DNA of 64,000 nt from Pseudobdellovibrionaceae bacterium. Its GTDB lineage: Bacteria; Bdellovibrionota; Bdellovibrionia; Bdellovibrionales; UBA1609. Position numbers and translations under genes: made by a program. Positions within the stretch are counted from its first letter, which is position 1. Each line of letters begins with the position of its first letter. The notes beneath the pieces are model-generated. The model was not told the DNA's origin. It did no database searches and worked only from the letters and a program-made list of their open reading frames with translations. The DNA is taken from the NCBI GenBank assembly GCA_023898385.1, contig CP060220.1:310001-374000 (forward strand). Direction: 5' to 3'. Below are positions 8,894 through 17,510 of the stretch, piece after piece.

Positions 8894-9513
8894 CTAGTAA
8901 GCGGGGAATTGACCTGAGCAGGTTGTTGTTGGCAATAGCTGTCGCTGGGTTCATGGGAGTCAGTGAAATCAGCTCGGCCGATGAGGGCTGTCAGGCGGCT
9001 CTTCATAAAAGTCATTCGGGCCCGCTGAGCGAAATTGTAAGTTGGGGTGAGGGTATAAAAGAAGAATTATTGAAAGTAGCCAAAACAAAAGAAGACAAAA
9101 AGTGGGCTCGAGGAATCATTAAGACTCTAGAAAGAGCAAAAGATCATCTCTCAGAGATGGAAAAACAAGAGCATAAACTGGGTCATGACCCGCTCATTCC
9201 GATGTTCGAACAGGCGAAAAAAAAGATCATTGAAATGAAGCAAGCCATTGAACAATCACAGGTATCCTCTGGTGAGAAGGCGGCACTAAATAAAGTCTAC
9301 CAGTCCAGTGTGTCGTTGGTGACGGCTCATTACTTCACTTACCTTTCAAATGCTAATTATAGGCAAACTGAACGTCCCCGACTGAATGAAGTGTTAAAGG
9401 TCGTAAACGCTTTCAATGCTTCAACAGACCAGGAGCTCCGCTTAAAGGCCTATGAAATTCACAAAGTCATAAAGAAATTCTACTCAGAAAAAGAGTTCCG
9501 CACCTGTATCTAA
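8890..9513 (+). CDS. Small exported protein, helical, unknown function
   Basis: A 207-residue protein whose ATG overlaps the stop of the preceding gene (ATGA), which decides the start over an upstream in-frame codon. Signal peptide LLLAIAVAGFMGVSEISSA, mature start near DEGC. The mature part is strongly helical and Lys/Glu-rich (for example RAKDHLSEMEKQEHKL) with one cysteine near each end (about positions 34 and 206), perhaps forming a disulphide. It is co-transcribed with the His-rich protein before it. Its TAA stop codon is the first three bases of a giant palindrome. Function unknown. Confidence 0.55.
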   Translation: MTSKRGIDLSRLLLAIAVAGFMGVSEISSADEGCQAALHKSHSGPLSEIVSWGEGIKEELLKVAKTKEDKKWARGIIKTLERAKDHLSEMEKQEHKLGHDPLIPMFEQAKKKIIEMKQAIEQSQVSSGEKAALNKVYQSSVSLVTAHYFTYLSNANYRQTERPRLNEVLKVVNAFNASTDQELRLKAYEIHKVIKKFYSEKEFRTCI

Positions 9514-9734
9514 GGCACCGGCTTCCCCTTGTGGCGACTGTGCATCAGGCGAGCCGCCCATCTCCACACCCGCGCACCACCGCCGGCCCGAGTGGCCGCA
9601 TGTCGTCTTCGGATTGCGTCACTGCGTGCCGCAACCCGGATACGCCATGCACATCGGGAGGACGGCGGTGCGCGGGTGTGGAGATGGGCGGCTCGCCTGA
9701 TGCACAGTCGCCACAAGGGGAAGCCGGTGCCTTA
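9511..9734. repeat. Giant palindrome between convergent genes (68-bp perfect arms)
   Basis: Bases 9511-9578 are the exact reverse complement of 9667-9734 (68 of 68 by hand). The 88-base interior is itself imperfectly palindromic: CCCGA (9587-9591) with TCGGG, GCATG with CATGC, and 9610-9618 with 9630-9638. It is much more GC-rich than its flanks. Its outermost three bases on each side are the TAA stop codons of the two convergent genes. A transcript from either side would fold into a very long stem, so a bidirectional terminator or RNA-end stabiliser is plausible; the DNA could form a cruciform. The terminal motif TAAGGCACCGG resembles the end of the palindrome at 11215-11330. Confidence 0.9.
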
Positions 9735-10232
9735 CTCTGAATAACAGGCAGTCAGTATAAGGGCTTGTTTAGTTTCTTCGTCGTAAAGATATACGCTGCC
9801 GCACGAGCCGAAGGAGTTTCCGTGGCCTCCCAAATAAGATTTAATTCTCGATTTTTGGGCAAAACTGTCAATGGCATCGAGCTCATTTTCTGGTAAACCG
9901 GCGGGGCTTGAAAACAGTCCGGGCAATTGAAAGAGTTTTTTTGTTAGTTTTTTGACCTCTGCCGGTCGCATTTCGCTGATATCTACATATTCAGGTTGAT
10001 TGTGCGATCCCTTATTTGAGGCAATAATGTGGGTCCATTGCTTCAGGGAATTAACAACGGACTCAGACTCACGCTTAGAAACAATAATGCCCGTTTCAGA
10101 GCCCAGCGAGGGGACTTTCTCGATCAGTTCGCTGTAGATGCTGTCAGTGGCGGCCAGGTCATCCCAGCTAGCAGCAAAAACAGAGGTTGAGATCAATGTG
10201 AGAGCTAATATCCCAGGTACGATGAATTTCAT
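9732..10232 (-). CDS. Small exported protein, unknown function
   Basis: A 166-residue protein with a clear signal peptide (MKFIVPGILALTLISTSVFA, cleavage before ASWDD). The mature domain has two cysteines near the C-terminus (GSCGSVYLYDEE and LTACYSE) that may form a disulphide, and a Gly/Ser turn YLGGHGNSFGSCGS. No family recognised. It is divergent from the lipoprotein gene at 10514 and its stop codon lies in the outer edge of the 9511-9734 palindrome. Ribosome site GGGGAA precedes the ATG. Confidence 0.55.
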   Translation of the reverse strand: MKFIVPGILALTLISTSVFAASWDDLAATDSIYSELIEKVPSLGSETGIIVSKRESESVVNSLKQWTHIIASNKGSHNQPEYVDISEMRPAEVKKLTKKLFQLPGLFSSPAGLPENELDAIDSFAQKSRIKSYLGGHGNSFGSCGSVYLYDEETKQALILTACYSE

Positions 10233-10513
10233 GTATTCCCCAGTGAAGAAAGGTTCACGCCGAAGGGATTACCAACGGGGGTGGGGCCTGTCCACAAAAA
10301 GGATTCCCTTTGCAAATATGGACCGGCCTTGAGGTGCCTAGATTTGTAAGAATGTCATAGGGTTAGGCACTCAAATAGGGTAGAAAAAAGTGGGCCCTTG
10401 GCCCTAAGACATTGAATAAAGGCACTGTCGTTAGTGGGCAGGAAGTTTGCATAGATGTTCTTTAAAAAAAATGGCTGTATGGCCGAATCACACACGTTAC
10501 CCAGGGAGCATGA

Positions 10514-11209
10514 ATGTATAAAGTAAAAATCATGGCAGTCATCGTTGGAACCATGATTTTTGGCCTTCTGGGCTGCATAAATCCCAGTGGTGAGCCAAAC
10601 CGAGTGGCGGCCGAAGACGAAGAAGCTTTGTTGCGGGAATCGGGATGCACCTTTCACAAGAATCTAATACACGAAGGGACTCATTCCAATGTCTATGACG
10701 TGAGCCTGAGTTGCGATGAGGTCGAAAGTAAGATTCAGATCGAAAACCAAGTTAGAGATCTTAAAGAGTTTGCCAAATCAGCTGAGGAGATCAGTCAGGA
10801 TGTGGGCCTCAAACAAAATGAACAGGTTATGCTGAAGAAGAAGGCTCTGCGAGCTAAAGAAATGGCCTTGAAGCTTGAAATTGATTTGAAAATCGCTGAA
10901 GCCCGCCAAAACGATGAAGACCAACAACAGTTGCGGACTCTTAAACGTGAGATCAATCAAACCCTTAGAAAGATGGCAAAGGTGGGTTGTGGATTTGTTA
11001 GAGATCAACTCACTTGCCGCAATGGTTCTGAACAACTAAGCCCTCAACAGGACATCCGTCTGCGTTTGTTGGTGGAAGAATACAACATTAAAGCCCAGGC
11101 CGCACTGGACATCTATGAGAGCCGTAACGAGGGTGCCTATGTGGGAATGTCAGTTGCTGAGGCCGAGTTGTTACGAAATCGATTAATATCATCTCAAGAA
11201 CTGTTCTAG
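10514..11209 (+). CDS. Coiled-coil lipoprotein, unknown function
   Basis: A 231-residue protein with signal VIVGTMIFGLLGC (lipobox LLGC, Cys 21). Residues about 75-155 form a long charged helix with heptad-like pattern (LKEFAKSAEEISQDVG, MALKLEIDLKIAEARQ), likely a coiled coil. Four further cysteines (CTFHK, LSCDE, VGCGF, LTCRN) could form two disulphides around the coil. GGGAG ribosome site just before the ATG. It is divergent from the small exported gene at 9732, and the pair is bracketed by the two long palindromes. Function unknown. Confidence 0.55.
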   Translation: MYKVKIMAVIVGTMIFGLLGCINPSGEPNRVAAEDEEALLRESGCTFHKNLIHEGTHSNVYDVSLSCDEVESKIQIENQVRDLKEFAKSAEEISQDVGLKQNEQVMLKKKALRAKEMALKLEIDLKIAEARQNDEDQQQLRTLKREINQTLRKMAKVGCGFVRDQLTCRNGSEQLSPQQDIRLRLLVEEYNIKAQAALDIYESRNEGAYVGMSVAEAELLRNRLISSQELF

Positions 11210-11214
11210 AAAAA

Positions 11215-11330
11215 AGGTAAGACACCGGGTTCAAAGGTATCCCTTTCCTTTTTGCGTTGCACAGCGCTACAGAGTAGCTGCTGTGCAACGCAAAAAGGAA
11301 AGGGATACCTTTGAACCCGGTATCTTACCT
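11215..11330. repeat. Second long palindrome between convergent genes (51-bp arms, one mismatch)
   Basis: Bases 11215-11265 pair with 11280-11330 with a single mismatch (a C/T difference that would still allow a G-U pair in one RNA strand). The 14-base centre also folds (GCTAC, AGA, GTAGC), so the element is an almost complete 116-bp palindrome. It starts five bases after the stop of the lipoprotein gene and contains the stop codon of the SpoU methyltransferase gene (11325-11327). Its end motif TAAGACACCGG resembles TAAGGCACCGG of the first palindrome, while the inner sequences differ. Probable bidirectional terminator or a palindromic repeat family. Confidence 0.9.
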
Positions 11331-12080
11331 CCAGCGGGCCATGGCCAGTGCCACGCTGGTTGCGGCAACGGCGTTGAGGGATTCTACCTGTCCCTGCATG
11401 GGTATGGAAATTCTTTGAACGCTTATCAGGTCATCGGGTATCCCTAGGCCCTCTTCTCCGATGAGGAGTCGACAATCTTTGGGCCAGTTGAATTCGGCAA
11501 TGGATTCGCCCGTCTTGTCTAGTGCGAGAATGGGACCTGCGCCATGTATTTCTTTAATCGATGGCCCCGCTGTCAGCGGCACTCTTAGGCAAGAGCCACT
11601 AGAGGCTCGCACCGCTTTTGGGTGAAAGGGGTGGGCCGCCTCTTTAAGTAGTATGACCTGGCTAGCTCCAAAGGCCTCAGCACTTCGTAAGAGAGCGCCA
11701 AGATTTGATGGATCACTTAATCCGCAGAGAATTTCTAATCCCATTGGCGCATCTGAAAGTTTGCAAGCATCAATTGCGGGCGTGTCTGCAACGAGTAAGG
11801 GGAAGTGGGTGCCAAAAATATCCAGTTGTTGAAATAAACTCGATTTTAATTCCACCTTGGGCAAAGAACACTGTTCTACAAAAGGTTGCCCCTCTACGTA
11901 TAAAAGCTCGGCCCCAGACAATGAGGGAATTTCTGTCATTTCAGGTACTATTTTTCGACCTGAAATTATAAATTTGCCGTGTTTTCGAAGGCCCCGGCTA
12001 TCTAGCAGTGATCTCCATAGCTTGAATCGCGGGTTGGCAGCACTTTCAATCACTGGGGCACCTCTTGCACCTTTCGCCAA
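11325..12080 (-). CDS. SpoU/TrmH-family RNA 2'-O-methyltransferase
   Basis: A 251-residue SPOUT-class methyltransferase acting on rRNA or tRNA with S-adenosylmethionine in the cytoplasm. The three SpoU motifs are present: motif 1 SDPSNLGALLRSAEAFGA (about residues 122-139), motif 2 RLLIGEEGLGIP (about 203-214) and motif 3 ISIPMQGQVESLNAVAATSV (about 224-243), which form the trefoil-knot cofactor site. The N-terminal substrate-binding part starts ANPRFKLWRSLLDSRGLRKH, like RlmB/TsnR relatives. Its start overlaps the end of rsmG by 31 bases, so the two RNA methyltransferases are co-expressed. The exact target nucleotide cannot be read from sequence. Confidence 0.85.
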   Translation of the reverse strand: MAKGARGAPVIESAANPRFKLWRSLLDSRGLRKHGKFIISGRKIVPEMTEIPSLSGAELLYVEGQPFVEQCSLPKVELKSSLFQQLDIFGTHFPLLVADTPAIDACKLSDAPMGLEILCGLSDPSNLGALLRSAEAFGASQVILLKEAAHPFHPKAVRASSGSCLRVPLTAGPSIKEIHGAGPILALDKTGESIAEFNWPKDCRLLIGEEGLGIPDDLISVQRISIPMQGQVESLNAVAATSVALAMARWR

Positions 12081-12754
12081 CAGATCAGTCGCCGTTGATT
12101 TTGAGTGTTTGGCAGGGTGTAAGCGGTGTCTTGAATCAGTTCAAAGTAAGGACGCCACTGAGCCTTTGTAAGGAGCAGCTCTTCATCCACATTGGGGCCT
12201 TTCATAAAATACATCACCCCGCCCACCTGCAGAGCCTTAGAGATTTGCCTTAAGGTGATAGACATATCAGCCACAGCTCGAGTGATGGCCCCTTGTACGG
12301 GAAGAACAAAGTTTTCATCCACATTTCGGCCCACAATGTCCAGGTTTTGTAGATGCATTTCTTCGCGCACCACTTTTAAAAAATCCACTCGCTTTTTGAC
12401 CCCTTCGGCAAGAATAATGCGCTCATCGGGAAATTCAATTTTTAAGGGTATGCCCGGAAACCCGGGGCCGGATCCGATATCTAACAGCGGAAACTGCAAA
12501 TCAGTTAAGCGAGGAATCATCAGACAATCAATAAAGTGCTTAATGGCAATGTCTCGAAATTTGATAAGTCGGGTGAAGTTATCTGTTTTTTGCCGGGTCA
12601 TTAAGAGTTGGTAAAACTGGGCCAGCTGCTGTCGCTTTTCATGGGGGTAATCCGTAAATCCATGGTTGTGAAAGATATCCAGCAACCGATCATTGGCTTC
12701 TTCAAGCGGGTAAATCTTTTCGGGTTTTTTGTGTCTCTGCGTCATATAACTCAT
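12050..12754 (-). CDS. rsmG: 16S rRNA (guanine-527 N7)-methyltransferase
   Basis: RsmG (GidB), 234 residues, methylates G527 of 16S rRNA using S-adenosylmethionine. The cofactor-binding motif LLDIGSGPGFPGIPLKIEFP is at about residues 89-108, followed by the family motif KKRVDFLKVV. N- and C-terminal parts match the usual length (about 205-240). In many genomes rsmG lies with parAB and mnmG near the origin; here it is coupled to a SpoU methyltransferase instead, with overlapping reading frames. Divergent from pheS across 133 bases. Confidence 0.9.
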   Translation of the reverse strand: MSYMTQRHKKPEKIYPLEEANDRLLDIFHNHGFTDYPHEKRQQLAQFYQLLMTRQKTDNFTRLIKFRDIAIKHFIDCLMIPRLTDLQFPLLDIGSGPGFPGIPLKIEFPDERIILAEGVKKRVDFLKVVREEMHLQNLDIVGRNVDENFVLPVQGAITRAVADMSITLRQISKALQVGGVMYFMKGPNVDEELLLTKAQWRPYFELIQDTAYTLPNTQNQRRLICWRKVQEVPQ

Positions 12755-12887
12755 GCATGGTTAGGTCCCAGCACTCGGCGTTGTTTCCAGGGCCGGATGC
12801 GGGAGGCTGTTGAAAGTCACCGGTTTCTGAGATATCAAAAAAACCTCTAAATTTGGATAAATCCTTTAAAATAGTGAATTTTTGAAA

Positions 12888-13907
12888 ATGCTTGAGGAAA
12901 AAGTCAAAAAAATACAGGCCGAAGCGGCGCAGGCGATGGCGTCTTGTGAAAATTCAAAGTCTTTATACGACGAAAAAGTGAAATACCTTGGCAAGCAGGG
13001 CGCTTTTTCAAAGATTATGCGTGAAATGGGGCAGCTCGATAAGGCGGAAAGACCCAAATTTGGGGCCTTGGTCAACGAAGTGAAGCGGGAGCTGGAGACC
13101 ATTTATGAGGCCCGTGAGCTTGAGCTCAAGAAAGCCGAACTGAAAGGAAAAATTGAAAATGAACGCCTGGACCTTTCATTACCTGGCCCACTGAGCCCGC
13201 TGGGCAGTGCCCACCCGATTTCATTGGTGATCGATGAGATTGTCGATATCTTATCTCGCGTTGGTTACTCTGTGCGAACGGGGCCACTGATTGAACACGA
13301 TAAATATAACTTTGAGGCGTTGAACATACCGGCAGATCATCCCGCCCGCGATCTGCAAGACACATTTTATATCGACGACCAGCATGTTTTACGTACCCAT
13401 ACAAGTCCCATTCAAATCCACACCATGGAGAACGAAGCCCCACCACTTCGGATTCTTGCACCCGGTTCGGTGTTTCGTTGTGATAGCGATATCTCCCATT
13501 CGCCGAACTTTCACCAGATCGAAGGTATGCTTGTGGACCGCAAGGTTTCTATGGCCGACCTAAAGGGCACTATTTCTTATTTTGTGCAGGAATTTTTCGG
13601 TAAAGGCCTTGAAACCCGTTTTCGCCCGAGCTTTTTTCCGTTTACCGAACCTTCGGCTGAGGTGGATTGTTCTTGCCCCATTTGTCGAGGCAGCGGTTGC
13701 CGTATGTGTAAACATACAGGCTGGGTTGAAATTGGCGGCAGTGGTCTAATCAACCCGAAAGTTCTCCAGTTTTCTGGTATTGATCCGAAGGAGTGGCAAG
13801 GGTTCGCCTTTGGATTTGGCATCGAACGAATGGCTATTATCAAATACGGGATAGACGATATTCGATTGTTTTCCGAAAATGATATTCGCTTTTTAAGGCA
13901 GTTTTAA
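12888..13907 (+). CDS. pheS: Phenylalanine-tRNA ligase alpha subunit
   Basis: Class II aminoacyl-tRNA synthetase catalytic subunit (339 residues), pairs with PheT as an alpha2-beta2 tetramer to charge tRNA-Phe. N-terminal coiled coil (residues 1-90), then motif 2 region around THTSPIQIHTM and VFRCDSDISHSPNFHQIEG, and motif 3 FGFGIERMAIIKYGI near the end. A cysteine-rich insert DCSCPICRGSGCRMC (four CxxC-type Cys) could bind zinc, as in many bacterial PheS. ATG at 12888 chosen; a TTG six bases upstream is in frame, and neither has a strong ribosome site. The stop is followed after two bases by pheT. Confidence 0.95.
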   Translation: MLEEKVKKIQAEAAQAMASCENSKSLYDEKVKYLGKQGAFSKIMREMGQLDKAERPKFGALVNEVKRELETIYEARELELKKAELKGKIENERLDLSLPGPLSPLGSAHPISLVIDEIVDILSRVGYSVRTGPLIEHDKYNFEALNIPADHPARDLQDTFYIDDQHVLRTHTSPIQIHTMENEAPPLRILAPGSVFRCDSDISHSPNFHQIEGMLVDRKVSMADLKGTISYFVQEFFGKGLETRFRPSFFPFTEPSAEVDCSCPICRGSGCRMCKHTGWVEIGGSGLINPKVLQFSGIDPKEWQGFAFGFGIERMAIIKYGIDDIRLFSENDIRFLRQF

Positions 13908-13909
13908 CT

Positions 13910-16384
13910 ATGAAGATTTCTCTGCATTGGCTCAATGATTACGTTGATTTAAAAGACTACTTTGCCAAACCGAAAGACTTAGCGGATTTGCTCACCGGGG
14001 CCGGCATAGAGGTTGAAAACATCGACAACCAAAATGAAAAGTACCGAGGAGTGGTGGTTGGCCAAGTGATCGAGTTGGGACAACATCCTGATGCCGATCG
14101 TTTGACTTTGTGTCAGGTGGACGTGGGCGATGGTCAAAATCGTCAGATCGTTTGTGGAGCAAAAAACCACCGACAGGGTGACAAGGTTGTGGTTGCTCTA
14201 CCTGGAGCTGTCTTGCCGGGTGATTTTGCCATTAAGCTTTCAAAAATTCGTGGCGTTGAAAGCCAGGGGATGATGTGCTCTGAAACTGAGCTTGGTATCA
14301 AAGACGAAGCCGAAGGGATTTTAATTCTCGGTGAAGACGCTCCGGTAGGCACGCATTTTTCTGAATTTTACGGATTCAATGACGTGATTTTTGAATTGAG
14401 TGTCACTCCCAACCGTGCTGATTGTTTAAGTCACTTTGGCTTGGCCAGGGAACTTGGGGCCATACTCAATCGGCAGGTGATGCTGCCCTCTGTGACATTG
14501 ACCAAAGAGTCTGGCCAGGTGAAAGAATTTGCTGAACTGACGGTGAATGATTCAGAGCTATGCCCTCGATATTGCGGTCGAGGTGTATCGGGCGTGCAAG
14601 TGGGCCCCAGCCCCGCATGGCTCAAGCGTCGGCTGGAAGCTGTGGGGATGAACACCATCAACAACGTGGTCGATATTACTAACTTCGTGATGATGGAGTT
14701 GGGCCAGCCCCTGCATGCATTTGATGCCGGTACTATCTCAGGCGGCAAAATTATTGTGGACCGCTCACAAAGTGGCGAAAAGTTCATAACTCTTGACGGC
14801 ACCGAGCTCGAGCTCACAGGGCGCGAGTTAATGATTCGAGATGCCCAGCGACCGGTAGCTTTAGCTGGTGTGGTGGGCGGTTTAAATTCGGGAGTGACCG
14901 ATAATACTCAGCGCCTGTTTTTAGAATCAGCCCACTTTCTGCCTCAAACGGTGCGCCAAACTTCGCGGCATTTCGGCATAGAGACAGACTCGGGATATCG
15001 TTTTGCCCGGGGAACTGATCCTGACGGCGTCTTATTTGCGATGAATCGAGCTTGTTCCTTATTTCAAGAAATTTGCGGCGGAACGGTCACAGAAGATTTT
15101 TATGATCACTATCCAGAGCCTTCTGAGCCCGTCGCTATTACATTAAGCCAAAGTTATCTTCAAGAGCGGCTTGGCTATGAGGCTGACATGAAGCTTTTTA
15201 CTGAGTGGATGACTCGGTTGGGCTGCACAGTTGAGGTCTTCAATAAGAAAGACAATATTTATCAGGTAACGCCTCCTCCCTACCGGTGGGACCTCGCCTT
15301 AGGTGTGGACCTTGTTGAAGAATACGCGCGTCTGAACGGATACGATAAGATCCCCGAGACAACTCCACCTTTGGTGAATTCTCCATCCCCTCACTCCACG
15401 GGGTATTTGAACGAGAGGGTGGTGGTTCGACATTTAAAGTCCCAGGGCTATCACCAGGCGATCAACTACGGCTTTTTGCATGACAAGTTTCAGCAGCCGT
15501 TGATGTTTAATAATTCGGTTTCTGAAGTTTCCACAAGGGCTTCAGCCCTTTACGGTCGTTTGGGTTTTGATGTGTCTGAGCAACCCGTGCGAGTGAAAAA
15601 TCCGTTGAGCGAAGAAACCAATGTGATGCGCTCCCTGTTGTTGCCGGGATTAATTAAAAATCTTCTGCACAACTATAGACATGGTATGGGGCGGGGTCGG
15701 TTGTTTGAAGTTGGATATGCATTTAGCCGGCTTGCTGAGCAATATAAGCACAACCATCACTTGGCCCTGGTGGCTTGGGGACAAGCCGAAGGCCTTTGGG
15801 ACAAACCCGGTGACCGACCCGTGGTTTTTGACCTCAAGTCTGCGGTTGAGAACTTGCTTAAAGGGCTTCATAGTCAAACTTGGCAATGGCGGCCCTTAAG
15901 AGAAGAGGATCTGCCGCCTTTCTTACACCCGGGGCAATCGGTGGGTCTCTTTTTTGAAGGCCGCACAGTGGGATTTATGGGAGCCTTACACCCAGAATTG
16001 GTACATGAGTTTAAACTTCGCAATGACTGCGCGGTGGCTGAGTTCAATTTAGAAAGCTTGATGCGGGGTCAGCCGCGCACTCCTAAGGTCAAAAAGATTT
16101 CTAAGTTTCCAGGGGTCGAGCGGGACTTAGCCTTCTTGGTGCCCTCTCATGTTTCAGCTGGAGATATGGTTCGAGAAATTCAAAAAGTGGCGGGGTCTTT
16201 ACTGCAGGAGGTGAGCGTTTTTGATGTTTATCAAGGCTCAGAACTCCCTGACGGGCACTCGTCCATTGCCTTTAAGCTCCTCTATCAAGACGACAAGGGC
16301 ACGTTGCAGGAGGAGCAACTCAGCGACCTTCAATCCAAGGTGATTGGTCACATCAAGAGCAAATTGCAGGTAGAAGTGCGCTAG
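13910..16384 (+). CDS. pheT: Phenylalanine-tRNA ligase beta subunit
   Basis: An 824-residue bacterial-type PheT. Domains in order: N-terminal B1 with the EMAP/tRNA-binding OB fold (about 40-150, VVVGQVIELGQHPDADRLTL), B3/B4 editing domain (about 210-375, with GVSGVQVGPSPAWLKRRLEA), B5 (about 400-475), the catalytic-like core (FEVGYAFSR) and the C-terminal anticodon-binding FDX-ACB domain (about 730-824, KFPGVERDLAFLVP). Length matches the family. Starts two bases after pheS; the ihfA gene follows. Confidence 0.95.
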   Translation: MKISLHWLNDYVDLKDYFAKPKDLADLLTGAGIEVENIDNQNEKYRGVVVGQVIELGQHPDADRLTLCQVDVGDGQNRQIVCGAKNHRQGDKVVVALPGAVLPGDFAIKLSKIRGVESQGMMCSETELGIKDEAEGILILGEDAPVGTHFSEFYGFNDVIFELSVTPNRADCLSHFGLARELGAILNRQVMLPSVTLTKESGQVKEFAELTVNDSELCPRYCGRGVSGVQVGPSPAWLKRRLEAVGMNTINNVVDITNFVMMELGQPLHAFDAGTISGGKIIVDRSQSGEKFITLDGTELELTGRELMIRDAQRPVALAGVVGGLNSGVTDNTQRLFLESAHFLPQTVRQTSRHFGIETDSGYRFARGTDPDGVLFAMNRACSLFQEICGGTVTEDFYDHYPEPSEPVAITLSQSYLQERLGYEADMKLFTEWMTRLGCTVEVFNKKDNIYQVTPPPYRWDLALGVDLVEEYARLNGYDKIPETTPPLVNSPSPHSTGYLNERVVVRHLKSQGYHQAINYGFLHDKFQQPLMFNNSVSEVSTRASALYGRLGFDVSEQPVRVKNPLSEETNVMRSLLLPGLIKNLLHNYRHGMGRGRLFEVGYAFSRLAEQYKHNHHLALVAWGQAEGLWDKPGDRPVVFDLKSAVENLLKGLHSQTWQWRPLREEDLPPFLHPGQSVGLFFEGRTVGFMGALHPELVHEFKLRNDCAVAEFNLESLMRGQPRTPKVKKISKFPGVERDLAFLVPSHVSAGDMVREIQKVAGSLLQEVSVFDVYQGSELPDGHSSIAFKLLYQDDKGTLQEEQLSDLQSKVIGHIKSKLQVEVR

Positions 16385-16517
16385 CGGGGTGCGCACAATC
16401 CATAAACGCGCTGCAATATCAAGTTCAAGTTGTAGTTGAGAGGTCATAAAAATATTGAAAGTTTTCAATGACTTGATAGCCTTTAGGCAACAACCAGGAC
16501 ACACCTTGGAGAGCATC

Positions 16518-16871
16518 ATGGTAGAGAAGAAGGCAAGATCGACAGTTACGAAAGCAGACATCATAGAAAAGGTCTATGAACGAATCGGATTTTCTAAGAA
16601 AGAAGCTTCTGAACTCGTAGAGTTAGTGTTTGGTGAGGTCAAGGGCGCCCTTTGTCGCGGGGATAAGGTTAAAATCTCGGGATTTGGTAATTTTGTGGTG
16701 AAGTCGAAAAACGAACGGGTGGGCAGAAACCCACAAACCGGCGAGCAGATCACCATCAGTGCCCGGCACGTGCCGACTTTTCGCCCTAGCCAGGTGCTGC
16801 GATCCATTCTCAATGGCGAAGAGCTGAGTGAAAGCCAATTGGCAGCACTGAGCAAAATGGATGAGGCATAA
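16518..16871 (+). CDS. ihfA: Integration host factor alpha subunit
   Basis: A DNA-bending HU/IHF-family protein of 117 residues. The conserved arm and strand motif KISGFGNFVVKSK.ERVGRNP is present, followed by ISARHVPTFRPSQVL with the arginine/proline DNA-intercalating tip (RNPQTGE). The ATG at 16518 was chosen because GGAGAG is just upstream; a longer frame starting at 16455 would add 21 residues without similarity. A 20-residue C-terminal tail (SESQLAALSKMDEA) is longer than in E. coli. Position after pheST is conserved in Proteobacteria and related phyla, which supports ihfA over hupB. Confidence 0.88.
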   Translation: MVEKKARSTVTKADIIEKVYERIGFSKKEASELVELVFGEVKGALCRGDKVKISGFGNFVVKSKNERVGRNPQTGEQITISARHVPTFRPSQVLRSILNGEELSESQLAALSKMDEA

Positions 16872-16876
16872 GGCCT

Positions 16877-17365
16877 ATGAGTTCTACAATTTCAATGGAT
16901 GAAGTGGTCTTTGAAACCAAAGATGAGCGACGTTACGCTCCTTCAGCGCAAACGCCAGTGACCACAGAGCTGGCTGCCGATGCTGACATTCAATTTGAGC
17001 GAGAGCTGCAGAAGATTCCTGATAAAATGGCCTTTAAAATCGGCGAAGTGGCCCGCATTGTGGGCGTAAAACCCTATGTTTTGCGATATTGGGAAACAGA
17101 GTTTGAGCAGTTAAAGCCTAAAAAATCCAAGCACAATCAAAGAGCCTACACTCGCCGCGATGTGGAGATGGTGATGACCATCAAAAAGCTCCTTTACAAG
17201 GATCGTTTTTCCATAGAAGGGGCGCGAACGGCATTGAAGCAGCAAAAAAAGGCCACACATAAGGCCAAGGTGATTCGAAGTACGGCCGAGCACCTGGATC
17301 ATCTTAGGGATGTGGCCGATCACTTGATTGCTGACATTCAAAAACTCAAGCTATTGTTTCAATAA
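16877..17365 (+). CDS. MerR-family transcriptional regulator (pheST-ihfA associated)
   Basis: A 162-residue protein with an N-terminal disordered acidic leader of about 48 residues, then a MerR winged helix: FKIGEVARIVGVKPYVLRYW (about 51-70) and RAYTRRDVEMVMTIKKLLY (about 88-106). The remaining C-terminal helix (about 130-160) would dimerise. It lacks a cysteine metal-binding site, so it does not look like a metal sensor. It starts six bases after ihfA, so it belongs to the pheS-pheT-ihfA-merR operon, a gene order common in Deltaproteobacteria. Ligand unknown. Confidence 0.85.
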   Translation: MSSTISMDEVVFETKDERRYAPSAQTPVTTELAADADIQFERELQKIPDKMAFKIGEVARIVGVKPYVLRYWETEFEQLKPKKSKHNQRAYTRRDVEMVMTIKKLLYKDRFSIEGARTALKQQKKATHKAKVIRSTAEHLDHLRDVADHLIADIQKLKLLFQ

Positions 17366-17510
17366 GTGACATGACAGATGCAGATCGATGCAGGAGATGG
17401 CTCAATAGGTACGTCACTTTCATTTATCTTGATCTAACCTACAAGAAAATTGGCACACTTATAGAAGTGTATGGAGTCACACAAGGCAAATGCTTAACAG
17501 TGGAGGCTCC

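Noticed and set aside
9510..9744. Open frames on both strands across the palindrome (several of about 70 codons)
   Set aside because: They mirror each other because the sequence is palindromic; none has a ribosome site, and the frames run through a perfect inverted repeat.
17445..17475. Sigma-54 promoter before the response regulator (TTGGCAC)
   Set aside because: The -12 TTGC element is missing at the required distance.
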